This document shows positions 26,695-35,548 of a stretch of 64,000 bases of DNA, in pieces. The notes below the pieces were generated by a model, which searched no databases, was not told the origin of the DNA, and worked only from the letters and a program-made list of their open reading frames with translations. This DNA comes from Microseira wollei NIES-4236 (GTDB taxonomy: Bacteria; Cyanobacteriota; Cyanobacteriia; Cyanobacteriales; Aerosakkonemataceae), in contig NZ_BLAY01000008.1 in the NCBI RefSeq assembly GCF_020521235.1, forward strand, positions 26,801-90,800, in the 5' to 3' direction. Both the position numbers and the translations under genes were made by a program. How positions within the stretch are numbered: position 1 is the first letter of the stretch; each line of letters opens with the position of its first letter.

Positions 26695-27234
26695 ATGCAG
26701 CAACCGATGAGAAATGAATGGTTGTATCGTCAGCGGATAGTGCAAGTTCTGGAAGGCATTCAAGACTTAATTGTAATTTCTTTATGTATCGGCCTATTCT
26801 GCTTCATGCTGATACAGTTGCGAGGAATGTTTTACTCGCTGTTGCCTCCTTTGAACTTTAAAGAAGTCACTTCAGATATTTTATTTCTGTTAATTTTAGT
26901 CGAGTTATTTCGACTGCTGATTATTTACTTGCAGGAACAACGAGTATCGATCGGCGTAGCGGTGGAAGTGTCGATTGTATCGGCATTGCGAGAAGTGATC
27001 GTGCGGGGAATTTTAGAAGCTGAATGGACTCAAATATTAGCCACTTGCGCGTTTTTAATCGTGATGGCAATGCTGCTAGTTGTGCGAGTTTGGTTACCGC
27101 CAACTTTCAACGGCATTGACCCAGAACGTCGGATTGCCAAACGATTCAAGGAATTCGCCCCAGAGGAAGCATCTGAATATACAGAAAACCTTAGTTTAGT
27201 AGAAACAAATGGTCGATTGAGACATAAAGAATGA
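26695..27234 (+). CDS. Sll0218-like membrane protein of the flv4-flv2 operon (PsiE-like)
   Basis: The product is 179 aa with four hydrophobic segments, at about residues 24-42, 60-82, 95-112 and 118-138. The pattern resembles the PsiE superfamily. In Synechocystis, sll0218 sits between flv4 (sll0217) and flv2 (sll0219), and its product is a thylakoid protein that stabilises photosystem II. The same order here identifies it. AGAGGA precedes the ATG at 26695. The gap to flv2 is 89 bases and contains GGTAAT heptamer repeats. Confidence 0.85.
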   Translation: MQQPMRNEWLYRQRIVQVLEGIQDLIVISLCIGLFCFMLIQLRGMFYSLLPPLNFKEVTSDILFLLILVELFRLLIIYLQEQRVSIGVAVEVSIVSALREVIVRGILEAEWTQILATCAFLIVMAMLLVVRVWLPPTFNGIDPERRIAKRFKEFAPEEASEYTENLSLVETNGRLRHKE

Positions 27235-27235
27235 A

Positions 27236-27307
27236 ATGGTAATAGGTAATAGGTAATGTTATTTGTTACCAATTACCAATTACCTATTAGCAATTAGCAA
27301 TTAGCAA
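27236..27307. repeat. heptamer repeats forming an inverted arrangement
   Basis: GGTAATAGGTAAT at 27239-27257 is followed by ATTACCAATTACC and ATTAGCAATTAGCAATTAGC copies up to 27307. The two halves can pair. They fill the gap between the Sll0218-like gene and flv2. Confidence 0.75.
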
Positions 27308-27323
27308 ACAGGGAAATAAATCT

Positions 27324-29045
27324 ATGCAAGCAATTAAAAAACGCGATGTGCAAGTTTTTCCGGTAGAGGCAGACACTAGGGTGATGCGATCGCGCACGTG
27401 GGATCGACTCAAGTTTGAAATCGAATACGCACTGCAACGGGGAACAACTGCGAATACCTATCTGATTGAAGGAACGCAAAACGCCTTAATCGATCCGCCA
27501 GGAGAATCGTTCACGGAAATCTTTTTGGAAGCATTGCAGAAACGCTTCGATCCGAAACAAATAGATTACGTGATTTTGGGACACGTTAACCCTAACCGGG
27601 GGGTGACGCTAAAAGCATTGCTAGAACTATCACCGGGAATTACTTTTGTTTGTTCTAATCCGGGTGCGATCGCATTGCGCGGCATCCTGCCAGACTTGGA
27701 TTTGAGAATCAACGTAGTCCGGGGTGAAGAAAGTTTAGATTTAGGTCAAGGGCATCACTTAAAATTTATTCTGACGCCCACTCCGAGATGGCCTGATTCG
27801 CTTTGTACCTACGACCCAAAAACAAAAATTATGTATACCGATAAGTTTTTTGGGGCGCATATTTGCGGCGATCAAGTATTTGATGAAGGGTCAACGATAT
27901 TTAATGAAGACCGTCGCTATTATTTTGATTGTTTGATGGCACCCCACGCGCGTCAAGTGGAAACCGCGTTAGATAAATTTAGCGAATTTGAGCCTAAATT
28001 TTATGCTACTGGTCACGGCCCTTTGGTGCGCTACGGCATGATCGATCTGACCAAAGATTATCAGAAATGGAGTCAGCAGGAAAGGGAAAGGGAAGCAACG
28101 GTGGCGTTGTTGTATGCTTCGGCGTATGGAAATACAGCGGCGTTGGGACAAGCGATCGCGCGGGGCATCACCAAAGCAGGCGTCAGTGTAGAATCAATTA
28201 ACTGCGAATTTACCGAACCAGCAGAAATTCAAGCCGCAATTGAAAAAGCCGATGGATTTATTATCGGTTCTCCCACCCTCGGCGGTCACGCACCGACCCA
28301 AATTCAAACCGCATTAGGAATTGTCTTATCCACTGCTGCTAAAACTAAATTAGCAGGCGTATTTGGTTCTTTTGGTTGGAGTGGAGAAGCAGTAGACTTA
28401 CTCGAAGGAAAGCTAAAAGACGCCGGTTACAGACTTGGTTTTGAAACCATTCGGGTTAAATTTAAACCCACCGACGCCACGCTGCAATTGTGTGAAGAAG
28501 CGGGAACAGACTTTGCCCAAACACTAAAACGCGCCAAAAAAATTCGACCCATCCGCCAAGCTGTCGGCGAGTCTCAAGCAGCACGTACCGAACAAGCGGT
28601 AGGACGAATTTTGGGTTCGCTGTGCGTTATGACGACCAAAAAAGGCGATGCTGAAAGTGCAATGTTAGCTTCTTGGGTATCGCAAGCTACGTTTAATCCC
28701 CCCGGTTTAACCGTCGCCGTCGCCAAAGATCGAGCAATTGAATCGATGACCCACGTTGGGGATAAATTGGTTTTAAATATCTTGGCAGAAGGGCGGCAAA
28801 TCCGGAAGCATTTCATGAAATCTTTTGCCCCTGGCGAAAACCGTTTTGCCGATGTGGAAACGACTGAAGCTAACAACGGTTGTGCCATTCTTTCCGGTGC
28901 GCTTGCTTATCTCGAATGTACCGTACAAAACCGGATGGAATGCGGCGACCACTGGGTAATTTACGCCGTTGCAGAAGATGGTAAAGTGCTGCAATCTGAT
29001 GGTGTGACTGCGGTGCATCATCGCAAGTCGGGAAGCTATTATTAG
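27324..29045 (+). CDS. flv2: B-type flavodiiron protein Flv2
   Basis: The product is 573 aa with the same three domains as Flv4, but the diiron site is altered. The H-x-E-x-D-H motif reads G-H-V-N-P-N-R (near residue 85), and the next His becomes Arg in P-R-W-P-D. The Asp of Y-T-D-K-F-F and His of G-H-G-P remain. Loss of acidic ligands is typical of Flv1 and Flv2, which form heterodimers with canonical partners. AGGGA upstream supports the ATG at 27324. Its partner would be the Flv4 above. Confidence 0.92.
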   Translation: MQAIKKRDVQVFPVEADTRVMRSRTWDRLKFEIEYALQRGTTANTYLIEGTQNALIDPPGESFTEIFLEALQKRFDPKQIDYVILGHVNPNRGVTLKALLELSPGITFVCSNPGAIALRGILPDLDLRINVVRGEESLDLGQGHHLKFILTPTPRWPDSLCTYDPKTKIMYTDKFFGAHICGDQVFDEGSTIFNEDRRYYFDCLMAPHARQVETALDKFSEFEPKFYATGHGPLVRYGMIDLTKDYQKWSQQEREREATVALLYASAYGNTAALGQAIARGITKAGVSVESINCEFTEPAEIQAAIEKADGFIIGSPTLGGHAPTQIQTALGIVLSTAAKTKLAGVFGSFGWSGEAVDLLEGKLKDAGYRLGFETIRVKFKPTDATLQLCEEAGTDFAQTLKRAKKIRPIRQAVGESQAARTEQAVGRILGSLCVMTTKKGDAESAMLASWVSQATFNPPGLTVAVAKDRAIESMTHVGDKLVLNILAEGRQIRKHFMKSFAPGENRFADVETTEANNGCAILSGALAYLECTVQNRMECGDHWVIYAVAEDGKVLQSDGVTAVHHRKSGSYY

Positions 29046-29167
29046 GGAATTTTAGATGGCAGATTGCAGATTTTAGATTTAATTTACAGTCTGTCTATAA
29101 ATAGCCCATAAATAAATTTCTGGCTTAAAGCTAAAGTCAGTTAAAACTGACTGAAATGCTCATAATG

Positions 29168-29228
29168 TTTGTAGTAAGGACTTTAGTTCTCATTGCTGGG
29201 TATAAGGACTGAAGTCCTTACTACGAAC
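29168..29228. repeat. palindromic repeat GTAGTAAGGACTTTAG, copy 1
   Basis: GTTTGTAGTAAGGACTTTAG and its near-complement (AAGGACTGAAGTCCTTACTA near 29214) form a long imperfect hairpin. The same repeat recurs at 39962-40026. It lies between flv2 and the convergent NB-ARC gene and could act as a bidirectional terminator. Confidence 0.75.
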
Positions 29229-29269
29229 TGCCAGAAACAATCTGACAGGGCAACAACTATCGCCCAAAA

Positions 29270-30892
29270 TTAGCGCTTTCCATCAGTATTGAGTTGATCC
29301 AACAAATTGGTAACATTATCAGCTATGTAACCAGGAGTTAGGGTATATTTTGTTTGCCACTCTGAGAGAATTTGATTGAGTCGATTTTCGAGATTGGTTT
29401 TGCCTCTAAGGCTATAGATTAATCTATCCTTAATTGGCTTAAGAATGATGCTAAGCTGAGTATCCATCACATGGTCTTTAGCCCGATCTTTGAGCAGTGA
29501 GTGGCTGTTTAATAGACTAATTCTTATAGTTTCTATCTCTTCACACATCCTAGCTATTAATAAATTGGCTGTATAGTCCATAACCATAGGTTGGAGCGTG
29601 AAGAGTCCGTTAGTTTTCTCAACCAGCGATTTTATGATTAGACACTTCAAAACCTCTGGTAATTGTTGCTTTAAATGTGGAGACATAATATCATTTTTTA
29701 AGCTCGAAAAATCAATCGCTTCACGGTTTATTGCCAGCCAGTAGAGCGCTTCTAGTTCTAAGTCAGTCAGTCGATTGAATTGCCGTTCTAAAAGTTGGCT
29801 AATATCGGCAAAAGGCAATAAACCCGCTTTTAAATGTTTGAAAAAATCAGAAATCCTAGAGCCAAAAACATCTCGAATGCATGAAGCTACCATATTTAAG
29901 GCTAGGGGATTACCGGCATAGTGTTGAATTAAAACTTTCCATTCCTTTGATGTCCCCACGAAGATACCCTTGGCTTGAAAAATTTCCCGTGCTTCTTCTT
30001 CGTGCAAACCTTTTAGTGCTAATGACCGAACGGGTAGTGTTTTTCCTTCAAGCGTTGCCAATTCTTGAGGCTTTTCGCAACTGGTGAGTATCAAGCAACT
30101 GCGATGGGATGTTTGTCCTACCCGTTTGATTAATTCGCCATATTCTTCATAGCCAGGGCGATACTGAAAAGCAACCGTGCCTGCTTGTAGAATTGATTCG
30201 GCGTTATCGAGGACGATCAGGCAACGTGAAGAACGCAGGTATTCAATCAGTCGCGTAATTCTAATGCTTGTGCTTTCAGGTAGATTCGCTGGTGTTTCCT
30301 GCTGGTGCGATAGGAATTCGCTCAGGGTGGCGAGAATGTCGTTGACGGGTGGGGCATTTTGCAGACTTCGCCAGATAACATAATCAAATTCATGCTGAAC
30401 TTGTTGGGCGAACTTCACAGATAGAGTGGTTTTGCCTATTCCTCCCATACCCAACAGTCCTATTAGTCGGCAGTTGTCTTGCACTACCCATTGTTTTAGG
30501 GTAGCCAGTTCCTCAGTACGTCCGTAGAAAATGGAGACATCGGTTGCTTCTCCCCAGTCGTTCGAGCGCAAGTTCCCCTTTAGGGGAACTTGCGCTCGAA
30601 CGGTAAAAATTTTATCAACCTCAACAACGTCTTCCCAGTTGAGTCCCAAAACCTGGCAGAAAGCTTTGAAATTGGTAGGTTTGACGGGTTTACCAGCTAA
30701 AAACCGCTTCCAAGTGCTAATTCCGACGGTTCCTCGCACCATGCCTTTCCCGTTTTTCACCAAAGGGAGAAACGAACTTGCTTGTTCCAGCCATTGCTCG
30801 TGATCTACCGTCCATCCATTTTCCTGTGTAATTCGCTGTCTGGCTTGTCTAATCCTTGCCAGTCCCTGTGTAGATGCGTTTAAACTTTTCAT
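29270..30892 (-). CDS. NB-ARC STAND ATPase with N-terminal helical domain, no C-terminal repeats
   Basis: The product is about 540 aa. An N-terminal helical region (about 1-95), of a type often fused to cyanobacterial NB-ARC proteins, ends in N-F-K-A-F-C-Q-V-L-G-L-N-W-E. The ATPase follows: Walker A G-M-G-G-I-G-K-T-T near 152, Walker B C-L-I-V-L-D-N near 230 and a winged-helix-like region to about 440. STAND proteins of this type usually carry WD40 or TPR sensors at the C-terminus. Here only about 100 non-repetitive residues follow. The linker is partly encoded by a perfect palindrome (30559-30602). The role is probably signalling or defence and is unproven. The alternative start at 30904 adds four codons. 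Confidence 0.82.
   Translation of the reverse strand: MKSLNASTQGLARIRQARQRITQENGWTVDHEQWLEQASSFLPLVKNGKGMVRGTVGISTWKRFLAGKPVKPTNFKAFCQVLGLNWEDVVEVDKIFTVRAQVPLKGNLRSNDWGEATDVSIFYGRTEELATLKQWVVQDNCRLIGLLGMGGIGKTTLSVKFAQQVQHEFDYVIWRSLQNAPPVNDILATLSEFLSHQQETPANLPESTSIRITRLIEYLRSSRCLIVLDNAESILQAGTVAFQYRPGYEEYGELIKRVGQTSHRSCLILTSCEKPQELATLEGKTLPVRSLALKGLHEEEAREIFQAKGIFVGTSKEWKVLIQHYAGNPLALNMVASCIRDVFGSRISDFFKHLKAGLLPFADISQLLERQFNRLTDLELEALYWLAINREAIDFSSLKNDIMSPHLKQQLPEVLKCLIIKSLVEKTNGLFTLQPMVMDYTANLLIARMCEEIETIRISLLNSHSLLKDRAKDHVMDTQLSIILKPIKDRLIYSLRGKTNLENRLNQILSEWQTKYTLTPGYIADNVTNLLDQLNTDGKR
30559..30602. repeat. perfect 20-bp inverted repeat inside a coding region
   Basis: CGTTCGAGCGCAAGTTCCCC (30559-30578) pairs exactly with 30583-30602 across a TTTA loop. 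It lies in frame inside the NB-ARC gene and encodes V-R-A-Q-V-P-L-K-G-N-L-R-S-N between the helical domain and the ATPase. Such a long perfect stem is unlikely to arise by codon drift. Confidence 0.95.
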
Positions 30893-31163
30893 TATATATA
30901 TCAATAAGACAAAGTGTCAATATGTATTTTGGATGATTCCTGGCTCATTTTACTACAACTAAATGAGATGATTTTGGACTTGCGATACTTTAGCTGGGGA
31001 TTGTAATAGTAAAGACAGATTTGCAGGGAGTTGCAACGAGCAGATCAGCCCATCGATCCAAAGCTAATAATGAGGTTAAGGATAAGGATCAACAAGCTGG
31101 TTTTAGAAGGCTATTTTTGGGGAAATCAAAAATACAAATTAACAAATATCTAGAGAGGAATTT

Positions 31164-34100
31164 ATGGAAAGTCTAAATTTTCTTGATTCTCAAACAAAAT
31201 CCCTGTTTCCAGAAACATTGGATCAGCTTGTCTTGAGCGATCCTATGAGTCCTCGAAATTTCTCAGCAAGCTTGGGCATCCCCATCGTCAACGCTGAGCT
31301 TAAGGTAATTGAGGTAGCACCCATCGCTACTTATCTAGGTGGAGAGAGTTTAATTTTTCCACACCAAAGCTTTCTTGGGAGCCAGAACACTCAACTAGCA
31401 ACTGCCGGGACTGACCCTTTGATTGGCAATGCTGGCGTCAATACCGAAGTAATTTTATCAGAAGCGATCGCAACTGCTACATCTCAACTTGCCAATTTTG
31501 TCAACCAACCAGAAAGCCTTGATGGAATGCATTTAGCTTTTGGAGATAATTGGCAAGCTGAGCAGGCGATCGCCTTAGTTCAAAGCTTGGCAACTGGCGC
31601 AGCCTTACCGAAAATTGAAATTATCCCTATAGCAGAATTAAGGGCAAATGGAGCATTTGCTAAAGAAACGAATACCATCTATCTCGCTGCGGAATTTCTC
31701 AGTGAAAATGCTGCCAATATGGACGCAATAACCGGCGTAGTGCTGGAAGAGACAGGACATTTTCTCGACTCTCAACTCAATCGGGTAGATTCTCTAGGCG
31801 ATGAAGGAGCAATTTTTGCTGCCCTAGTTCAGGGTAAACAAATCGCTCCTGGAGAACTTTTAGCTTTAAAAGCAGAAGATGACAGCGGCACTTTAACCTT
31901 AAACGGTCAAACTATCCAGGTAGAACACTCGTCAACTGAACCCGGAGTCTTCACCGTAGGCGACACGGGTGAGGTAACCATCGATTTTTTGACGGATTCC
32001 GGCAGTTATACCGGAGAAGTCGGCATTTTCAGCCTGAAAGGGATGGAGGGGTTGGCACGGGAGTCTGTTGCCTTTATCCAAGAAGCAGCGCGTCGTGTTT
32101 TGAGTAATTCTAACTCGGGTTATGTCGTAATTTCCGATGGATCTGAGGGAGGTCGATTCACTGGTGAACTGGGAGAAAGCAATAGAAATGAAGGTGAATA
32201 TCGCCAGGTGAAGACCTTTGCCATGAATCCCGACGAAGAGTTTGCGATTATGCTGGTGCCGAATGGCACCTTTGGGGAGATATTGAATAACCCAGCCATT
32301 GAAGGGGATAAGCGTCCTCTGTTCTCCATCGCCGCTGCTAACCCTGGTAATGCCGTCCAGATGGGGCAACTCGTGGGGAAGTCTGTAGATGGCGGTACCT
32401 TTGCGTTCGAGGATATAGCGCTCGATGGAAAAACAGACCAAGATTACAACGACCTGATCTTTGAACTCAAGGGTGCAACTGGGTTTGCAAAACAGCTGAA
32501 TGAGTTGATTGCAGCGGATAAACAGTGGGAGAACACAGAATTAGGTCAGAAGTTGAGAAATTTTGCCGCCGAGGAGTTGAGTACAGCTACAGACTTGGGT
32601 ACTGTGACCAGCAGTCAAAATTTGACTGGCTTCGTGGGAAATGATGACCCGACGGATGTCTACCGCTTTACCCTCGGCAGTGCCAGCAATGTCAACTTTA
32701 CCTTAAGTGGGCTGAGTGCTGATGCTGACTTGGTACTGATTCAGGATGTCGATGACGATGGCGTGTTAGGTGAAGACCTTCACATCCAGGAAGCCGAAAT
32801 CATTGGACTGTCTGAATTAGAAGGTACGGCTTCCGAGACAATTGATACGCTTTTGCAAGCGGGTACTTACTTTATCCAGGTGGAGCAGTATGAGGGCGAT
32901 ACGAACTATAACCTCGGCCTGAATATAACACCGTTCGCGCCACCAACAGACACGGCTCCCAATACCATCCCCACTGCCCGCAACTTGGGTCTGATTGGTG
33001 GGACTGTACCCGCTATCAGCGAGTATGTGGGGAGTGCTGATACGATTGACTATTTCAAATTCACCCTTAATACCCAAAGCGATCTAGAGTTGGAACTGAG
33101 CGACCTAACTGGAGATGCCGATGTCCGGCTGATTCGCGATGCCAATAACAATGGTGTGGTGGAGGATGAAGAGGAGATAGATTTCTCCGATGCCATAGGG
33201 GATGATGATGAGTACATTTTTGCCCCGGATTTAGCTGCTGGCGACTACTTTATTGAAGTTGAGCAGTTCGATGGTGAGGTAACCTACGACTTACTTCTGA
33301 ATGCAACAGCTTCAACTACTCCCCCAGATCAAGATGATGATAGTCTGAGTACAGCCACGAACTTGCGTATTGTCAACGGGACTGTATCCACGATTACTGA
33401 CTGGCTGGGTGCCCGTGACCAGCAAGACTTCACAAAGTTCACACTTCCCGAAAATGCCAAGGTCACTTTATCCTTGAGCGGACTGAGTGCTGATGCTGAT
33501 GTCTACTTAATTCAGGATGCTAACAACGATGGCAAGATAGATGGTCAGGATATAATTGCTGCTTCTGCTCTTAAGGCAGGCGAGGAGAAAATAATAGTCG
33601 ATTTGGCTGCGGGTAACTACTTTATCAAGGTATTTCGTGCTTCTGGGGAAACGCGCTACACCCTAAGCCTGTCATATCAACCAATCCCACAACCCCCAAC
33701 GCCAATAACGCCGCCAGTTGGTCCGAGTCTGCCAAAGGTGTCACCGGGAGATCCTCGACTTTTGGCTCCTTCTACTAATTACAACGCGAGCGGAACTGTT
33801 AGTGAGACCCAGCTAAGTAGCTTCTACATATATCAAGCGACTGAGCCTGGCATTTTCACAGCCAACCTGTCGGGTTTGACTGGCGATGCTGATATACGAC
33901 TGATCCGGGATTACAACAATAATGGTTTGCTCGATCCGGTTGTAGACCGCAACGGCAACGTATACCTTGATAAAGATGAGGTTGAGATAGTTGCTTGGCA
34001 ACCGAATCGGAACAATAACAACGAGTCAATTCGTGCTTTCCTAGAGCCGGGAGTGTATTTCCTCGAAGTGAACTCGCCCTTTAAAGCAACAACTAGCTTC

Positions 34101-34889
34101 AATGTCGCTAGTACCTTCACACCTGCTGCTACAGATACTCTGGCGTTTAAAATAAACCTCAATTTCACCGACGCAGCGCGGACTGCCCTTAGCATTCCGC
34201 ACCCAAATGGGCAAACTCTCCTGGAGACTGTGCAAGCAGCCGCCGATTATTGGTCGCGAGTGATTTCCTACAGCAGTTTCCAGAGACCACACACTATCAA
34301 CGTTGAGGTCAATGCTAAGAATGAGGGTGCTAGTACACTGGCTTATGCTGGACCAAGCGTAAGCTCTTCAGATCCAAAAGATTTGAACAATCGCTCTATG
34401 TCTTTTAGGGGTAGTGCTACAATCAACACCTTCCCAAACATACTTCAGCAATATCAAAATGATGTGCGGTACTTATATGAAACCATGATTCATGAGTTCG
34501 GTCATGTTCTCGGCTTTACGGGTAGGAGTCCCAAACAGCTTAAGGAAAAAGGAGTTTTCCCAGTCTCATGGAACGACCGAAGCTTAGTTGACGTTTCTGA
34601 CCCCAACAATCCACTCTACAAAGCCAATACCTTTGCTGGCATTGCTTATGGAGAACTACTAGGCACCAACGTACCAACTGCTCTCCCGGTTACACGGGGT
34701 CAAGGCCAAGGTTCTGATTACGCTCACTGGTGGAGAAAGATCTTCAACGAAGAGGCACAGGTTGAGTCAGGCGAAGCAGGCAACCCAGAACGATTTTCCA
34801 CAATCTCGATCGCCTCTGCGAGAGATCTCGGTTATAACGTCAACTACGGTGCTGCTGAACCATACACTCCACCAAAACAGCAAGCATAA
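31164..34889 (+). CDS. large PPC-repeat protein with DUF4114-like and C-terminal zinc-metalloprotease-like domains
   Basis: The product is 1241 aa. Near residue 195 there is a degenerate metalloprotease-like E-E-T-G-H-F-L-D-S-Q-L-N, with G-D-E-G-A-I-F nearby. A DUF4114-like domain (about 270-440) ends in D-Q-D-Y-N-D-L-I-F-E-L. Four pre-peptidase C-terminal (PPC) beta domains (about 480-990) each carry L-S-G-L-x-x-D-A-D and an acidic D-x-N-x-x-G segment that may bind calcium. The C-terminal domain has M-I-H-E-F-G-H-V-L-G-F near 1110 and a downstream A-H-W-W as a possible third ligand. No classical signal peptide is seen, so type I-like export is possible. GAGAGGA precedes the ATG. Confidence 0.82.
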   Translation: MESLNFLDSQTKSLFPETLDQLVLSDPMSPRNFSASLGIPIVNAELKVIEVAPIATYLGGESLIFPHQSFLGSQNTQLATAGTDPLIGNAGVNTEVILSEAIATATSQLANFVNQPESLDGMHLAFGDNWQAEQAIALVQSLATGAALPKIEIIPIAELRANGAFAKETNTIYLAAEFLSENAANMDAITGVVLEETGHFLDSQLNRVDSLGDEGAIFAALVQGKQIAPGELLALKAEDDSGTLTLNGQTIQVEHSSTEPGVFTVGDTGEVTIDFLTDSGSYTGEVGIFSLKGMEGLARESVAFIQEAARRVLSNSNSGYVVISDGSEGGRFTGELGESNRNEGEYRQVKTFAMNPDEEFAIMLVPNGTFGEILNNPAIEGDKRPLFSIAAANPGNAVQMGQLVGKSVDGGTFAFEDIALDGKTDQDYNDLIFELKGATGFAKQLNELIAADKQWENTELGQKLRNFAAEELSTATDLGTVTSSQNLTGFVGNDDPTDVYRFTLGSASNVNFTLSGLSADADLVLIQDVDDDGVLGEDLHIQEAEIIGLSELEGTASETIDTLLQAGTYFIQVEQYEGDTNYNLGLNITPFAPPTDTAPNTIPTARNLGLIGGTVPAISEYVGSADTIDYFKFTLNTQSDLELELSDLTGDADVRLIRDANNNGVVEDEEEIDFSDAIGDDDEYIFAPDLAAGDYFIEVEQFDGEVTYDLLLNATASTTPPDQDDDSLSTATNLRIVNGTVSTITDWLGARDQQDFTKFTLPENAKVTLSLSGLSADADVYLIQDANNDGKIDGQDIIAASALKAGEEKIIVDLAAGNYFIKVFRASGETRYTLSLSYQPIPQPPTPITPPVGPSLPKVSPGDPRLLAPSTNYNASGTVSETQLSSFYIYQATEPGIFTANLSGLTGDADIRLIRDYNNNGLLDPVVDRNGNVYLDKDEVEIVAWQPNRNNNNESIRAFLEPGVYFLEVNSPFKATTSFNVASTFTPAATDTLAFKINLNFTDAARTALSIPHPNGQTLLETVQAAADYWSRVISYSSFQRPHTINVEVNAKNEGASTLAYAGPSVSSSDPKDLNNRSMSFRGSATINTFPNILQQYQNDVRYLYETMIHEFGHVLGFTGRSPKQLKEKGVFPVSWNDRSLVDVSDPNNPLYKANTFAGIAYGELLGTNVPTALPVTRGQGQGSDYAHWWRKIFNEEAQVESGEAGNPERFSTISIASARDLGYNVNYGAAEPYTPPKQQA

Positions 34890-34957
34890 ATGTCTTTGGA
34901 GGTACGCAAAGTTGCTTGATTGATCGGGCATTTGTGGTTGAGACTTCGCATCTCTAT

Positions 34958-35060
34958 CAGGACTTACGCAAAAAAACCCGGTTTCTACGAAAAATCGTGG
35001 GTTTGGAGGAGCGAGATTGACGCAGAAACCGGGTTTTTGGTTCTGCGTGCGTAAGTCCTG
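34958..35060. mobile_element. 103-bp MITE with 13-bp TIRs and TCTAT target duplication
   Basis: CAGGACTTACGCA (34958-34970) is exactly complementary to TGCGTAAGTCCTG (35048-35060). Inside, AAAAACCCGGTTTCT and AGAAACCGGGTTTTT form a second inverted pair, so the element is largely palindromic. TCTAT lies directly on both sides (34953-34957 and 35061-35065), a clear 5-bp target duplication. A lone TIR-like CAGGACTTACGCA occurs again at 58866-58878. Nothing is encoded. Confidence 0.9.
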
Positions 35061-35293
35061 TCTATCACAGCAGGTGCGATCGCGTCTGTAATTCCAGCCA
35101 AATCTCGTAAGTGCAAAGTCTTGTGCCTACTCAAACAGCGATCGCTCTCCATTATCTGATGTGCGCGATCGCTTCAGCAATCTCAGCAACATCTGTCACA
35201 CCAGTGGGGACGCTTAATGTCAGAGCGATCGCAACAGTAAGGGCGTTAGCTCTGGTTAATTTATGATTAAAGAGAGTCGAAAGATGATTAGCC
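35061..35293. other. HIP1-dense intergenic region
   Basis: Four GCGATCGC or near-identical octamers occur within about 160 bases (near 35077, 35139, 35165 and 35224). A minus-strand frame of 73 codons here is Ala/Leu/Thr-rich and overlaps the next gene, and I do not think it is real. The vapB-like gene promoter should be here. Confidence 0.5.
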
Positions 35294-35548
35294 ATGAGCA
35301 TTAAACTTGACCTCAAACCAGAAACCGAAGCCCTTCTGATCGCGCAAGCCACAATGCAGGGAGTCTCTGTCAATCGTTATCTAGAATCCTTAATTGAAAG
35401 CCATTTGGCGACCCAAGCAGAACCCGAATGGAAAGCGATCCTCGATCAATTGGGTAGAAGTCCTTCTCTGGCGAAAGCGCCGCCATTATCAGATGAAGCA
35501 ATCAGTCGCGAAAGCATCTACCAAGAACGGGAAGATAGACAGCTATGA
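35294..35548 (+). CDS. VapB-like antitoxin, probable ribbon-helix-helix type
   Basis: The 84-aa product begins S-I-K-L-D-L-K-P-E-T-E-A-L-L, then V-S-V-N-R-Y-L-E-S-L-I. This strand-helix-helix pattern fits small DNA-binding antitoxins. The C-terminal half is charged and flexible-looking, as expected for the toxin-binding part. Its stop overlaps the start of the PIN-domain gene as ATGA (35545-35548), typical of coupled toxin-antitoxin pairs. Confidence 0.78.
   Translation: MSIKLDLKPETEALLIAQATMQGVSVNRYLESLIESHLATQAEPEWKAILDQLGRSPSLAKAPPLSDEAISRESIYQEREDRQL

Noticed and set aside
35152..35373. 73-codon minus-strand frame upstream of the vapB-like gene
   Set aside because: It overlaps the antitoxin start, is Ala/Leu/Thr-rich because of HIP1 octamers, and resembles no protein.
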